NCBI RefSeq assembly: GCF_001552195.1
Contig: NZ_BCQS01000011.1
Span: forward strand, 124,001 to 188,000
Origin: Actinomadura latina NBRC 106108
Lineage (GTDB): Bacteria > Actinomycetota > Actinomycetes > Streptosporangiales > Streptosporangiaceae
DNA: 64,000 bases
Direction: 5' to 3'
Part shown: one piece after another, positions 25,099-34,485 of the stretch
How positions within the stretch are numbered: position 1 is the first letter of the stretch
Layout: each line of letters starts with the position of its first letter
Notes under the pieces: model-generated
Database searches by the model: none
What the model saw: only the letters and a program-made list of their open reading frames with translations
Told to the model about the DNA's origin: nothing
Made by a program: the position numbers and the translations under genes

Positions 25099-28000
25099 GT
25101 GCACATTCATGTCGCTTCGGGCTATTCGCTCCGGTACGGCGTCGCCTCGCCGGCGGCGCTGGCCGAGCGCGCGGCGGGCCTGGGCATGGAGACGCTCGCG
25201 CTGACCGACCGGGACGGGCTCTACGGCGCCGTCCGGCACGTCCGGTCATGCGCGGAGGCGGGGCTCGGCGCGATCGTCGGCGCCGATCTGCGCGTCGCGT
25301 CCACGGGGGAGGAGCGCGTCGTGGTGCTCGCCGAGGGGCGCGCCGGGTGGCGGTCACTGTGCCGGCTGGTGTCGGCGGCGCACGCGGCGGGCGAGCGCGG
25401 GAACCCCCTGGTGACGCGGGAGATGGTCGGCGCGCACGCCGAGGGGCTCATCGTGCTGCTCGGCCCGGCGTCCGACGTGGGACGGGCCATCGGCGGGCGG
25501 CGTCCGGACGTCGCGGCGGCGCGGCTGGACGACTGGCGCGCGACCGCCGAGACGGTGCTGGAGATCGTGAACCACTACGGCAGGGGCGGGGGGCCGCGGG
25601 CAGCCCGGATGCTGGCGCTCGCCCGCGAGGCCGGGGTGCCCGCCGTGCTCGGCAACGCCGTCCGCTACCTGGAGCCCGCCGATCACCCGGTCGCGCAGGT
25701 GCTGGACGTGACGCGCAAGCTCGTCCCGCTGGACCGGCGCCACCTGGACGACCACACCGGGCACGCCTATCTGAAGTCGATCCCGGAGATGCGGCGGGTC
25801 GCGGACCTGAGCTGCGGCCCCGACGAGGCGGACGCGCTGCTCGAGGCGACCCGGAGGCTTTCCGGGCGTTGCGTCCTGGAGCCGGGCCGCGACCTCGGCA
25901 TGGACGACGTCCATCTGCCGGCCGTGGAAGGCGACCCGTACGCGCGGCTCGTCGCCCGGTGCGCGGACGGGATGGCCCGGCGCGGGCTCGAAGGATCGCG
26001 CGGGGCCGCCGCCCGCCTCGACCAGGAACTCGGCGTCATCGCGCGGAAGGGGCTGGCGCCGTACTTCCTCACGGTCGCGGACGCCGCCGCGCTGATCCGG
26101 GAGCGCGGCATCCGCTGCGCGATCCGCGGCTCGGGCGCGGGCAGCCTGGTCAACCACCTGCTCGGCATCGGCGACCTCGACCCGCTGCGGCACGACCTGC
26201 TCATGGAGCGGTTCCTCGCCGACAGCCGCGAGGGGCTGCCCGACATCGACCTGGACGTGGAGTCGGCGCGGCGGCCGGAGGCGTACCGGGCGCTGTTCGA
26301 CCGGTTCGGCGCCGAGAGCACGGCGTGCGTGTCGATGATGGAGACCTACCGGGCGCGCAGCGCGCTCCGCGACGTCGGCAACGCCGTCGGGCTCCCGCCG
26401 GCGGAGATCGACGCGATCGCCAAGGCGTTCCCGCGGATCCGGGCGAGCCAGATCCGCGCGGCGCTGGACGACCTGCCCGAGCTGCGGCAGAGCAACCTGG
26501 CCGCGGGCCGCCTGGAGGTGCTGTTCCGCATTGCCGAGCGCCTGGACGGCCTGCCCCGCCACATCGCCATGCACCCGTGCGGCGTCCTGCTGTCGAACCC
26601 GACCCTGCGGGACCGGACGCCCATCGAGCGGGCCGCCGCCGGGTTCCCGATGAGCCAGTTCGACAAGGACGACGTCGAGGCGATGGGCCTGCTCAAGCTC
26701 GACGTCCTCGGCGTCCGGATGCAGTCGGCGATGGCGCACGCGGTGGCGGAGGTCGCGCGGGTGTCGGGGGAGGAGGTCGTCCTGGAGGACGTCCCGCGCG
26801 ACGATCCCGCGACCTTCGCGCTGATCCGCACGTCCCGGACGCTCGGCTGCTTCCAGATCGAGTCGCCCGGCCAGCGCGACCTGGTCGGCCGGCTCCAGCC
26901 GCGCGACCTGGACGACCTGGTCATCGACATCTCGCTGTTCCGGCCGGGCCCGGTCAACTCCGACATGGTGAACCCGTTCCTGGAGGCGCGGGCCGGAACC
27001 CGGGAGCCCGCCTACCCGCATCCCGATCTCGAACCGGCGCTGCGGGAGAGCCTCGGCGTGGTCGTGTTCCACGAGCAGGTGCTCCGCGTCATCGACGTCA
27101 TGACCGGATGCGGCCTGTCGAAGGCGGAGGCGGCGCGGCGGAGCCTCGGCCACGAGCGCGGCCAGGCCGCGGTCGGCGCGTGGTTCCGGGAGCGGGCGCT
27201 GGCGCGCGGCTACGACGAGCCGACCGTCGACCGCGTCCGGCGGATGCTGACCGCGTTCGGTGCGTTCGGCTTCTGCAAGGCGCACGCGGCGTCGTTCGCG
27301 CTGCCCACCTACCAGTCGGCCTGGCTGAAACGGCACCACACGGCCGCGTTCTACGCGGGCGTCCTCACCCACGACCCCGGCATGTATCCGAAGCGGGTCA
27401 TCCTGGACGACGCACGCCATTTCGGCGTCCCGATCCTGCCGCTGGACGTCAACCACTCGGCCGCCGCCTGGCACGCCGAACCGGTCTCGGGCGGCGGGGC
27501 GACCGGGATCCGGGTCGCGCTGAGCGAGGTCAAGGGCATCTCCGAGACCGAGGTCGGCAAGATCGTCGACGCGCGGCCGTACGGGTCGCTGACCGACTTC
27601 TGGCGCCGCGCCCGGGTGTCCCGCCCGACCGCCGAGCGGCTCGTGCTGGCCGGGGCGTTCGACACCGTCCACGACGCGGTCCCGCGCCGCGACCTGCTCT
27701 GCCGCGTCGGCGCCCTGGACCGCGCCACCGCCCGCCCCGCCCCGGTCGAGGGCCAGCTCGCCCTCGCCGACGACGCGGGCCTGGAGATCGACCTCGCCGA
27801 CGACATCCCGCCCGGCGAGCTGCCCCCGATGACGCCGGCCGAGATCGTCGAGGCGGAGCTGGACATCCTCGGCATGGACGTGAGCCGGCACGTCCTGACC
27901 TTCTACGACGCGCTGCTCGCCGGGCTCGGCGTCGTCCGCGCCGCCGACCTGCCGGGACGTCCCGACAAGAGCGAAGTCCTGGTCGCCGGGGTCAAGGTCG

Positions 28001-28428
28001 CCACGCAGACCCCGGCGGTCCGGTCGGGGCAGCGCGTCATCTTCGCCACGCTGGACGACGCGACCGGCCCCGTCGACCTCACGTTCTTCGAGTCGGTGCA
28101 GGACCGGTGCGCCGCCACCGTGTTCGGCTCCTGGCTGCTCCTCGCCCGCGGCCGCGTCCGCCATGCCGGGGACCGCGCCGTCTCGATCACCGCGAACGCC
28201 TGCTGGGACCTGAACGTCCTGCACGAGGAGTGGCGCCGGGGCGGCCCGGACGCCGTCCGCGCCGCCATGGCGGGCCGGACGCCGCACGGCCGCCCGGTCG
28301 GCCGCCGCATCGTCCAGCCGACGGGCTTCGCCATGTCCCCCTACTCCGACATAGGCCACGCCGGCCCCGCCATCAAGCGCCCGCCGAGAGCCGCCCTCTG
28401 GCACACCAGCCCCGGCAGCTCCGGTTAG
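25099..28428 (+). CDS. dnaE2: Error-prone DNA polymerase III alpha subunit DnaE2 (ImuC)
   Basis: 1109 residues, the C-family polymerase of the SOS mutasome. The N-terminal PHP domain starts HIHVASGYSLRYGVASPAALAERA, a variant of the usual ELHCHSxFSFLDGAS. The palm has RGSGAGSLVNHLLGIGDLDPL and the acidic PDIDLD (381-386). Further blocks are GVLLSNPTLRDRTPIE, GLLKLDVLGVRMQSAM, LGCFQIESPGQRDLV, ISLFRPGPVNSDMV and AFGFCKAHAASFALPTYQSAWLK. The OB-fold region VLVAGVKVATQTPAVRSGQRVIFATLDD follows. The length is normal for DnaE2. GTG 25099 is one base past the DUF6504 stop. ImuA' and ImuB, its usual partners, are not nearby. Confidence 0.95.
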   Translation: MHIHVASGYSLRYGVASPAALAERAAGLGMETLALTDRDGLYGAVRHVRSCAEAGLGAIVGADLRVASTGEERVVVLAEGRAGWRSLCRLVSAAHAAGERGNPLVTREMVGAHAEGLIVLLGPASDVGRAIGGRRPDVAAARLDDWRATAETVLEIVNHYGRGGGPRAARMLALAREAGVPAVLGNAVRYLEPADHPVAQVLDVTRKLVPLDRRHLDDHTGHAYLKSIPEMRRVADLSCGPDEADALLEATRRLSGRCVLEPGRDLGMDDVHLPAVEGDPYARLVARCADGMARRGLEGSRGAAARLDQELGVIARKGLAPYFLTVADAAALIRERGIRCAIRGSGAGSLVNHLLGIGDLDPLRHDLLMERFLADSREGLPDIDLDVESARRPEAYRALFDRFGAESTACVSMMETYRARSALRDVGNAVGLPPAEIDAIAKAFPRIRASQIRAALDDLPELRQSNLAAGRLEVLFRIAERLDGLPRHIAMHPCGVLLSNPTLRDRTPIERAAAGFPMSQFDKDDVEAMGLLKLDVLGVRMQSAMAHAVAEVARVSGEEVVLEDVPRDDPATFALIRTSRTLGCFQIESPGQRDLVGRLQPRDLDDLVIDISLFRPGPVNSDMVNPFLEARAGTREPAYPHPDLEPALRESLGVVVFHEQVLRVIDVMTGCGLSKAEAARRSLGHERGQAAVGAWFRERALARGYDEPTVDRVRRMLTAFGAFGFCKAHAASFALPTYQSAWLKRHHTAAFYAGVLTHDPGMYPKRVILDDARHFGVPILPLDVNHSAAAWHAEPVSGGGATGIRVALSEVKGISETEVGKIVDARPYGSLTDFWRRARVSRPTAERLVLAGAFDTVHDAVPRRDLLCRVGALDRATARPAPVEGQLALADDAGLEIDLADDIPPGELPPMTPAEIVEAELDILGMDVSRHVLTFYDALLAGLGVVRAADLPGRPDKSEVLVAGVKVATQTPAVRSGQRVIFATLDDATGPVDLTFFESVQDRCAATVFGSWLLLARGRVRHAGDRAVSITANACWDLNVLHEEWRRGGPDAVRAAMAGRTPHGRPVGRRIVQPTGFAMSPYSDIGHAGPAIKRPPRAALWHTSPGSSG

Positions 28429-29105
28429 CTCTCCCGGACGAGCTGGAGGCGGGTTATCTGGAAGACCGTGGCCATGCAGAGGGCGGCGGCGAGGGCCTGG
28501 AAGGCGGCGGCGGCGACGCCGACGTGGACGTCGAAGCGCGCCTCGGCGAGCGTGTCGACGCTGCCGTGCGTGAACGCGTGGCCGAGGAGCAGCCCGAGCA
28601 GGGCGCAGACCCACCAGCCCGCCACGACGAGCCCGGCGGCCTGGCGTTCGGCCGTCCGGTACCGGCCACTGTTCACCCAGACCTCGTACACCATCCGGGG
28701 CGGCAGCCACAGGTTGACGACGGGCAGGAACCAGCCGAGCAGCACCCAGGCGCGGTGGTGCCGGTGCGGCCCGGGGGACTGCCGGAACGCCCGCCACAGC
28801 CAGGTCAGGTAGAGCAGCCCGGTGACCGCGGCCATGATCGTGCCGATCGTGAACACTTCCGCGTAGGGGGCGAGGGCCCGGCCCGTGGCCACCGCGTCAT
28901 AGCTGTCGTGCGTGGCCCCGCGCAGCGGGTGCGCGAACTTGAGCAGGCTGATCCCGGCGCCGAGCGCGACGAACGCGTTGAAGCCGAGCAGCATGAACAC
29001 GGCCACGCCGACCGCCCGGAAGTCGCGGCGCCGCGCCCACGCGCCGCAGGCCGGGCACCGGTCGACCTCGGTCGGGATGATGTCGCCGCACAGGGCGCAC
29101 GGCAT
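28425..29105 (-). CDS. DUF4328 membrane protein with zinc-ribbon N-terminus
   Basis: 226 residues. The start PCALCGDIIPTEVDRCPACGAW is a four-cysteine zinc ribbon. It is followed by four to five membrane helices and the DUF4328 hallmark YLTWLWRAFRQSPG with HHRAWVLLGWFLPVVNLWLPPRMVYEVW. The function is unknown. ATG 29105 has GGAGGTGG just upstream. Its stop overlaps the dnaE2 stop by four bases in convergent orientation. Confidence 0.85.
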   Translation of the reverse strand: MPCALCGDIIPTEVDRCPACGAWARRRDFRAVGVAVFMLLGFNAFVALGAGISLLKFAHPLRGATHDSYDAVATGRALAPYAEVFTIGTIMAAVTGLLYLTWLWRAFRQSPGPHRHHRAWVLLGWFLPVVNLWLPPRMVYEVWVNSGRYRTAERQAAGLVVAGWWVCALLGLLLGHAFTHGSVDTLAEARFDVHVGVAAAAFQALAAALCMATVFQITRLQLVRES

Positions 29106-29205
29106 GATCCACCTCCCTTGGCCTTTGCGGTTGCTTGCTTTGGATACTACGTACGTTTGACCGGCCCGGCCCACCGCTGGTTCACGCGGAGGGCTACCGG
29201 AAACG

Positions 29206-29538
29206 TCACAGGTGGAACACGAACCACATGGCGGCGCTCGCCGCGGCGGCGGTGCCGGCGGCCCAGGCGGCGAGCCGCCCGAGGCCGCCCGTGGCCAGCA
29301 GCCGCTCGGGGCGGAACCCGGTCACCGCGAGCAGCGCCCACCATTCGGCGGTGAGCGCGACCGTCGCGTACAGCGACCCGAAGCCGATCAGGGAGAAGAG
29401 CAGGACGATCCCGGCCAGGGTCGCGGTGTGCGCGAACAGCGCGGGGCCGCGCGCCGGGCCGCGCAGGCCGGCCCGCAGCCGCGCGAGGACGACGCCCCAG
29501 CCGACCCCGCACAGCGTCCAGACGACCAGGACGGTCAC
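29206..29538 (-). CDS. Small integral membrane protein of unknown function
   Basis: 110 residues with three hydrophobic segments: VLVVWTLCGVGWGVVLARL, ATLAGIVLLFSLIGFGSLYATVAL and LGRLAAWAAGTAAAASAAMWFVF, separated by Arg-rich turns. No family recognised. GTG 29538 has no strong ribosome site, so the start is uncertain. It lies 111 bases beyond the response-regulator stop on the same strand and may be the last gene of that transcript. Confidence 0.5.
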   Translation of the reverse strand: MTVLVVWTLCGVGWGVVLARLRAGLRGPARGPALFAHTATLAGIVLLFSLIGFGSLYATVALTAEWWALLAVTGFRPERLLATGGLGRLAAWAAGTAAAASAAMWFVFHL

Positions 29539-29649
29539 GGGCAGCCCGTTCAGTGACTCCGGTGCCAGTGCCGTGTTCCTTCCCCGAGTGCTCGCCCTGC
29601 CCCCTGCGTGCCCGCTCCCCTGCGTGCCTCTCCCATGCGTGCCCCCGCG

Positions 29650-30297
29650 TCAGGTCATGAGGCCCGACTCCCACGCCCACGCGGCCGTCTCCACCCGGTT
29701 CCGGGTAGAGAGCTTGCGGTGGACGCTCCCGAGATGCGTCTTCACCGTGGACAGCGACACGAACAGCTCCCCGGCGATCTCCTCGTTCGTCCGGCCGCGC
29801 GCGACGAGCCTGACCACGTCCACCTCCCGGTCGGTGAGCGGCTCGCGCGGCGCGGCGGCCACCGGGCGCGGCCTCGCCAGCCGCTCCAGCAGCCGGACGG
29901 TGATGGACGGCGACACCAGCGACCCGCCGCTCGCCGCCGCACGGACCGCCTCGACCAGCAGCGCGGGCCCGCTGTCCTTGAGCAGGAACCCGACCGCGCC
30001 GCCGCGCAGCGCCCCGTACACGTACTCGTCCATGTCGAACGTGGTGACGATCACGATGCGGGGCGGGTCGGGGAGACCCGGGCCGGCCAGCGCGCGGGTC
30101 GCCTCCAGGCCGTCCATCTTCGGCATCCGGATGTCGAACAGGCACACGTCGGGACGGAGGCGGCGGGCCAGCGCGACGGCCTCGGCGCCGTCGGCGGCCT
30201 CCCCGACGACCTCCATGTCGGGCTGCGAGTCGACGATCATCCGGAACCCGGTCCGGACCATCTCCTGATCGTCGGCGACGAGTACGCGGATGGCCAC
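29650..30297 (-). CDS. NarL/LuxR-type response regulator
   Basis: 215 residues. The receiver domain has the acidic pair DD (9-10), phospho-acceptor D55 in CLFDIRMPKMDGLEAT, IVTTFDMDEYVYGAL and K in FLLKDSGP. The C-terminal LuxR helix-turn-helix is LTDREVDVVRLVARGRTNEEIAGELFVSLSTVKTHLGSVHRKL. It starts at GTG 30297, 27 bases after the histidine kinase stop, so the two are co-transcribed. It probably controls the divergent ABC module at 31632-34470, a common arrangement for antibiotic- or peptide-sensing systems. Confidence 0.94.
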   Translation of the reverse strand: MAIRVLVADDQEMVRTGFRMIVDSQPDMEVVGEAADGAEAVALARRLRPDVCLFDIRMPKMDGLEATRALAGPGLPDPPRIVIVTTFDMDEYVYGALRGGAVGFLLKDSGPALLVEAVRAAASGGSLVSPSITVRLLERLARPRPVAAAPREPLTDREVDVVRLVARGRTNEEIAGELFVSLSTVKTHLGSVHRKLSTRNRVETAAWAWESGLMT

Positions 30298-30324
30298 ATG
30301 GCCGATTCTGTCAGCATTTCGGGA

Positions 30325-31518
30325 TCACCGCTCCCCGCCCGGGAGCAGCGCGACGACCTCCCAGCCGCCCTCCGGGCGCGGGCCCGCGCGCAGCCGCCCG
30401 CCGAGCGCGCCGACCCGCTCCGCCAGCCCGGTCAGCCCGAACCCGCCGGACGGCAGCATCCGGCCGCGGCCCCGCCCGTCGTCCCGCACCGCCACCTCCA
30501 GGTCGCGGCCGACCCGCGCGAGCGTGACCCGGACGGTCGCGGCGTCGGCGGCGTGCTTGCGGATGTTGGTCAGCGCCTCCTGCACGACGCGGTGCGCGGA
30601 CGCCGCCACCTCGGGCGGGAGCGCGCCGAGGTCGGGCGCGAGCGTCAGCGTCGCCGGCGGGTGGGTGAACCCGGCGACGAGATCCTGGAGCTGCGCGAGG
30701 TCGCCGACGGGACGGGTCGTCGCGCCGCCGTCGCCGACGGCCTCGCCGTCCGGGGCGTTGACGTGCTGCGCGTCCCGCAGCAGGCCGACCATGCGGCGCA
30801 TCGAGGTCAGCGCCTCGGTGCCGGCCTTCTCGATCCCGCCGAACATCTCGTCGAGCTCGTCCGGCGACTGCCCCGCTCCCGCCTGGGCCGCGAACCGCGC
30901 CGCCTGCGCCTGGACGACGATGCCCGTCACATGGTGGGCGACGAAGTCGTGCAGGTCGCGGGCCAGCTCCAGCCGCTCGTCCCGGCGCGCCGCCGCGAGG
31001 GACCGGGACCGGCGCGCGTCCAGCGCCCGCAGGTAGAGGCCGGTGCCGAGGGCGATCGACACGGTGACGCCGAGCGGCGCGGTGAACAGCGCCGCGGTGA
31101 ACACCGACCAGCGCAGCGGCGTCGCGAGGATCGCCGCGCCGAGCAGGAACGCCGCCGGGACGAGCTGCTCGCGGCGCGCCTTCCACATGACCCGCGCGAC
31201 GACGATCAGCAGCCCGCCGATCTCCGCGAACACGCTCGGGGTACTGAAGTCCGGCCGGACCGCCGTCCCGAGGTAGAGGGTCGTGAACGCCGACAGCGTC
31301 CCCGCCGCGACGGCCCACGGGACGAGCCGCCCGGAGATCGCCGCGACGTTCGCGACGGCCGCGACGACCACCATCCACAGGGCGGGCGTGTCGTGGAGGG
31401 CGTAGGCCAGGCAGAGCAGCAGGTACAGGCCGGCGAATCCCGCGTAGGCGATGCGCACCACGCAGCCGCCCACCGAGTGGATGCGGTCCAGCCGTGCCCC
31501 TAGGTCGCTCACGTTCAC
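30325..31518 (-). CDS. NarL-family sensor histidine kinase
   Basis: 397 residues. Five to six N-terminal membrane helices with short loops (no large sensor domain) are followed by the HisKA_3 dimerisation helix with the phospho-accepting histidine in LARDLHDFVAHHVTGIVVQAQAA. The ATP-binding domain has EALTNIRKHA (N box), RDDGRGRG and GFGLTGLAERV (G2). The short-loop layout suits an intramembrane-sensing kinase that reads its stimulus through a transporter. GTG 31518 begins MNVSDLG. It is divergent from the ABC genes with a ~113-base shared promoter region. Confidence 0.93.
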   Translation of the reverse strand: MNVSDLGARLDRIHSVGGCVVRIAYAGFAGLYLLLCLAYALHDTPALWMVVVAAVANVAAISGRLVPWAVAAGTLSAFTTLYLGTAVRPDFSTPSVFAEIGGLLIVVARVMWKARREQLVPAAFLLGAAILATPLRWSVFTAALFTAPLGVTVSIALGTGLYLRALDARRSRSLAAARRDERLELARDLHDFVAHHVTGIVVQAQAARFAAQAGAGQSPDELDEMFGGIEKAGTEALTSMRRMVGLLRDAQHVNAPDGEAVGDGGATTRPVGDLAQLQDLVAGFTHPPATLTLAPDLGALPPEVAASAHRVVQEALTNIRKHAADAATVRVTLARVGRDLEVAVRDDGRGRGRMLPSGGFGLTGLAERVGALGGRLRAGPRPEGGWEVVALLPGGER

Positions 31519-31631
31519 GCAGCGTACGACCAGTGGCGGACTGCCGGATCGACCGTTCGGCCGATCCCGCGCCGCCCGGACCGGACCCGCGTCCGATGTG
31601 GCGGGACGGCCGTGCGGCGCAGGCTGGAGGC

Positions 31632-31802
31632 ATGTACCTGATCTACGTTCCCCTCGCCGCCGCGTTCGCCGCCTTCGTGGTCTACGGCGGCCTCGTGATG
31701 CCGGCCATGGAGATCATCGAGTCCCTGCGCGACCGCCGCCGCTCCCGCGCGCCCGACAACGTGGTGGAGCTCCGCCCGGCCGAGGAGCGGCGGGCGGCGT
31801 GA
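31632..31802 (+). CDS. Small single-pass membrane protein leading the ABC module
   Basis: 56 residues. One N-terminal membrane helix (YLIYVPLAAAFAAFVVYGGLVMPAMEII) and a basic tail (ESLRDRRRSRAPDNVVELRPAEERRAA). ATG 31632; its stop overlaps the ATPase start by four bases (GTGA), which argues that it is translated. A PadR- or regulator-like role is not supported. It could be a small accessory subunit of the transporter. Unknown family. Confidence 0.62.
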   Translation: MYLIYVPLAAAFAAFVVYGGLVMPAMEIIESLRDRRRSRAPDNVVELRPAEERRAA

Positions 31803-32473
31803 CGGAGGAGGTCCTCACCGGCCGCGGCCTGGTGAAGCGGTTCGGCGCGGCCGTCGCGCTGGACGGCGTCGACCTGGCCGTGGGCCGCGCCGAGGCCGTC
31901 GCGATCATGGGCCCGTCCGGCTCGGGGAAGTCGACGCTGCTGCACTGCCTCGCCGGGATCATGAAGCCGGACGCGGGCGAGGCGCACCTGCTCGGGCAGC
32001 GGATCGACACCCTCGGCGAACGGCGCCGCAGCATGCTGCGCCGCACCCGGTTCGGCTTCGTGTTCCAGTTCGGGCAGCTGCTCCCCGAGCTGCCCGCCGT
32101 GGAGAACGCCGCGCTGCCGCTGATGCTGAACGGCACGCCCCGCCGCGAGGCGGTGCGGGCGGCGCGCACCTGGTTCCGGCCGCTCGGCCTGGACGGGCTG
32201 GAGCAGCGGCGTCCGGGCGAGCTGTCCGGCGGCCAGGCGCAGCGGATCGCGATCGCCCGGGCGCTCGTCACCGGCCCCGCCGTCGTGTTCGCGGACGAGC
32301 CGACCGGCGCGCTCGACCAGGCGACCGGCCACGAGACGATGCGGCTGCTCACCGACGCCACTAGGCACAACGGCGCCTCGCTGGTCGTCGTCACGCACGA
32401 CCCGTCCGTGGCGGCCTGGTGCGACCGGGTCACCGAGGTCCGGGACGGCCGCGTCCTGCGGAGGACGGTCTGA
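31799..32473 (+). CDS. ABC transporter ATP-binding protein (MacB/LolD-type)
   Basis: 224 residues. Walker A GPSGSGKST (38-46), Q-loop region FGFVFQFGQLLPELPAVEN, signature LSGGQAQRIAIARAL, Walker B VVFADEPTGALD, and the switch histidine in VVVTHDPS. The LolD/MacB-like subtype pairs with FtsX-fold permeases as found next. It starts at GTG 31799, coupled to the small membrane protein, and its stop TGA shares a base with the permease ATG (TGATG). The module probably exports or senses an antimicrobial or lipid compound under the adjacent two-component system. Confidence 0.94.
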   Translation: MTEEVLTGRGLVKRFGAAVALDGVDLAVGRAEAVAIMGPSGSGKSTLLHCLAGIMKPDAGEAHLLGQRIDTLGERRRSMLRRTRFGFVFQFGQLLPELPAVENAALPLMLNGTPRREAVRAARTWFRPLGLDGLEQRRPGELSGGQAQRIAIARALVTGPAVVFADEPTGALDQATGHETMRLLTDATRHNGASLVVVTHDPSVAAWCDRVTEVRDGRVLRRTV

Positions 32474-34470
32474 TGCGCACGGCGGTGGAGCTGTCCTGGC
32501 GGCTGCTGCGCGGCGGCGGCCGGCGTGCGCTGCTGGGCTCGCTCCTGACCCTGGCCGCCGTGGCCGTCTCGACCGGGCTGCTGCTGTTCGCGGTGGGCGC
32601 CGATCACGCGTTCCTGCAGCGCGCCCATGGCGACGCGTGGCGGCATCCAGGTTCGCCGGTCGCCAACCCGGCGGCAATAGAGGCGATGTCGACCGACTAC
32701 GTGCAGGGCAGGCCGATCACGGTCGTCGAGTTGGCCGCGCTCAACGGCGATGCCCCGAGACCTCCGGGAATGCCGCGCTTCCCGAAGCCCGGCGAGACCT
32801 GGACGTCGCCGGCGCTCGCCCGCCTCATGGAGGACCTGCCCGCCGACCGGCTCGCCCGGCGGTTCCCGCCGCGCGCCGGCACGCTGGGCCGGGCCGCCCT
32901 CGTCCACCCCGGCGAACTCGTCGCCGTGGTCGGGCGCGGCGCCGGCGATCCCGTCATGACCGCGCCCCGGGGCCGCGACGAGCGCCTCGGGACGACCGGC
33001 GGGCCGTCCCGCATCGCCCGGTACGAGACCGGCGCGTCCTGGTCGGCGGGGATCTACCTGGCGCTCGCCGGGCTGGCGTCGGTGCTGATGGCCATCCCGC
33101 TGCTGGTGTTCGGCGGCGCGGCGGCGCGCCTCACCGTGGCGCGCCGCGACGGCCGGCTCGCCGCGCTCCGGCTGGTCGGCGCGACCCCGGGGCAGGTCGT
33201 CGCGATCACCACGGCGGAGGCGGTGCTGACGGCCGCCGCCGGCGCGGTCGCGGGCCTGCTGCTGTACGCGGCGATGATCCCGATGCTCATCCGGATCACG
33301 ATCGCGGGCGGCGGCTGGTTCGCCGCCGACCTGTGGCCGGGCTTCCCCGCGGTTGCCGCCGTCCTCGCCGCGGTGCCCGTCCTCGTCGGCGGCAGCGCCG
33401 TCGCGGGCCTGCGCCGGGTCGTCGTCAGCCCGCTCGGCGTCGCGCGCCGCGAGACCCCGCCCGGCCTGCGGGCCGTCCGGATCGCCGCGCTGCTCGCCGT
33501 CGTGATCGCGTTCGCGGCGGTCGGCGGCGGGCTGATCGACATGGGCCGGACGGGCCTGATCGTCCTGCTGGTCTTCCTGGTGCTCGCCTTCCTCTCGATC
33601 AACTTCGCCGGGCCGTGGGTGGTGGCGCTGATCGGCCGCCTGACCGTCGCGGCCGCGCGCCGGCCGGCCCGGCTGCTGGCCGGACGCCGCCTCGTGGACG
33701 ATCCGCGCTCGGCCTGGCGGACGGTCGCCGGCATCGCGCTCACCGGGTTCGTCGCCGGCTTCCTCGCCCTGCTGAACGCGTCGCCGTCCACGTCCGGCCG
33801 CGCGGACGAACTGCGGCTGAGCGTCCCGTACGCGAACTCAGCGGCCGTCGCCGACCGGGCGAGGCGGCGCCTCGCCGGCTTGGACGCCGGTGTCTCCGTG
33901 GAAAAGGTCGAGACGAGGAACGATCTACCGGCCGCCGGCGACCCCGCCGGCACGACCGGCATCGTGACGATCACCGTTTCCGGCGGGACGGCCGCTCTCG
34001 ACCGCGCCCGCACGGCGCTGACCGGCCTCGTCCCCGGCGAGGTCGCCACCACCGCGGCGGACGACGACGTGATGGGCGGCAGGCTCGTCACGGACCTGCG
34101 AACCGGTGCGCTCACGGTCCTCGCCGTCTCCTTCCTGATCGCCGTCACCAGTGCGGGCATCACGGGCGCGTCCGCCGTCCTGGACCGGCGGCAGACCTAC
34201 GCGATGCTGCGGCTGGCCGGCGCTCCGCTGTCCGTCCTCGACCGGGCCAGGAGGCAGGAGACGCTGATACCGCTCGTCGTCATGGGCGGCGGCTCGCTCC
34301 TCACGGGGCTGCTCTTCGGCCTGCCGTTCGCGCGGGGCTTCGGATTCTTCGGCCTGGCGGGGCTCGCCGCGTTCGTCGTCCTCGGCTTCGGCGGCGTTCT
34401 CGGGGCGAGCGCGCTCAGCCGTCCGCTGCTCAGGTCGGTCACCGCGGACCCCGCACCCCGTCCCGACTAG
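32473..34470 (+). CDS. FtsX-like ABC transporter permease
   Basis: 665 residues. An N-terminal membrane helix (LLGSLLTLAAVAVSTGLLLFAVGA) is followed by an extracytoplasmic stretch, an FtsX block (LVFGGAAARLTVARRDGRLAALRLVGATPGQVV, then three helices), more helices, a second extracytoplasmic region (about 440-560), and a second FtsX block (DRRQTYAMLRLAGAPLSVLDRARRQE) with final helices. This two-block layout is typical of permeases working with a single ATPase. ATG 32473 overlaps the ATPase stop by one base. The extracytoplasmic loops are smaller than in BceB permeases. Confidence 0.9.
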   Translation: MRTAVELSWRLLRGGGRRALLGSLLTLAAVAVSTGLLLFAVGADHAFLQRAHGDAWRHPGSPVANPAAIEAMSTDYVQGRPITVVELAALNGDAPRPPGMPRFPKPGETWTSPALARLMEDLPADRLARRFPPRAGTLGRAALVHPGELVAVVGRGAGDPVMTAPRGRDERLGTTGGPSRIARYETGASWSAGIYLALAGLASVLMAIPLLVFGGAAARLTVARRDGRLAALRLVGATPGQVVAITTAEAVLTAAAGAVAGLLLYAAMIPMLIRITIAGGGWFAADLWPGFPAVAAVLAAVPVLVGGSAVAGLRRVVVSPLGVARRETPPGLRAVRIAALLAVVIAFAAVGGGLIDMGRTGLIVLLVFLVLAFLSINFAGPWVVALIGRLTVAAARRPARLLAGRRLVDDPRSAWRTVAGIALTGFVAGFLALLNASPSTSGRADELRLSVPYANSAAVADRARRRLAGLDAGVSVEKVETRNDLPAAGDPAGTTGIVTITVSGGTAALDRARTALTGLVPGEVATTAADDDVMGGRLVTDLRTGALTVLAVSFLIAVTSAGITGASAVLDRRQTYAMLRLAGAPLSVLDRARRQETLIPLVVMGGGSLLTGLLFGLPFARGFGFFGLAGLAAFVVLGFGGVLGASALSRPLLRSVTADPAPRPD

Positions 34471-34471
34471 T

Positions 34472-34485
34472 CGAACGGACATTCG
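34472..34485. promoter_or_regulatory. SOS-box-like dyad (one mismatch)
   Basis: CGAAC-GGAC-ATTCG differs by one base from CGAACnnnnGTTCG. It lies immediately after the permease stop and 161 bases before a small ORF with a strong ribosome site. LexA control is possible but unproven. Confidence 0.3.

Noticed and set aside
29145..29160. TACTACGTACGT upstream of the DUF4328 gene as another BlaI box
   Set aside because: Only one half matches; no TAGTA partner at the right spacing.
25248..29354. 1368-codon open frame overlapping dnaE2 on the same strand
   Set aside because: Composition is almost only Arg, Ala, Gly and Pro with no motif; dnaE2 in the other frame is complete and certain.
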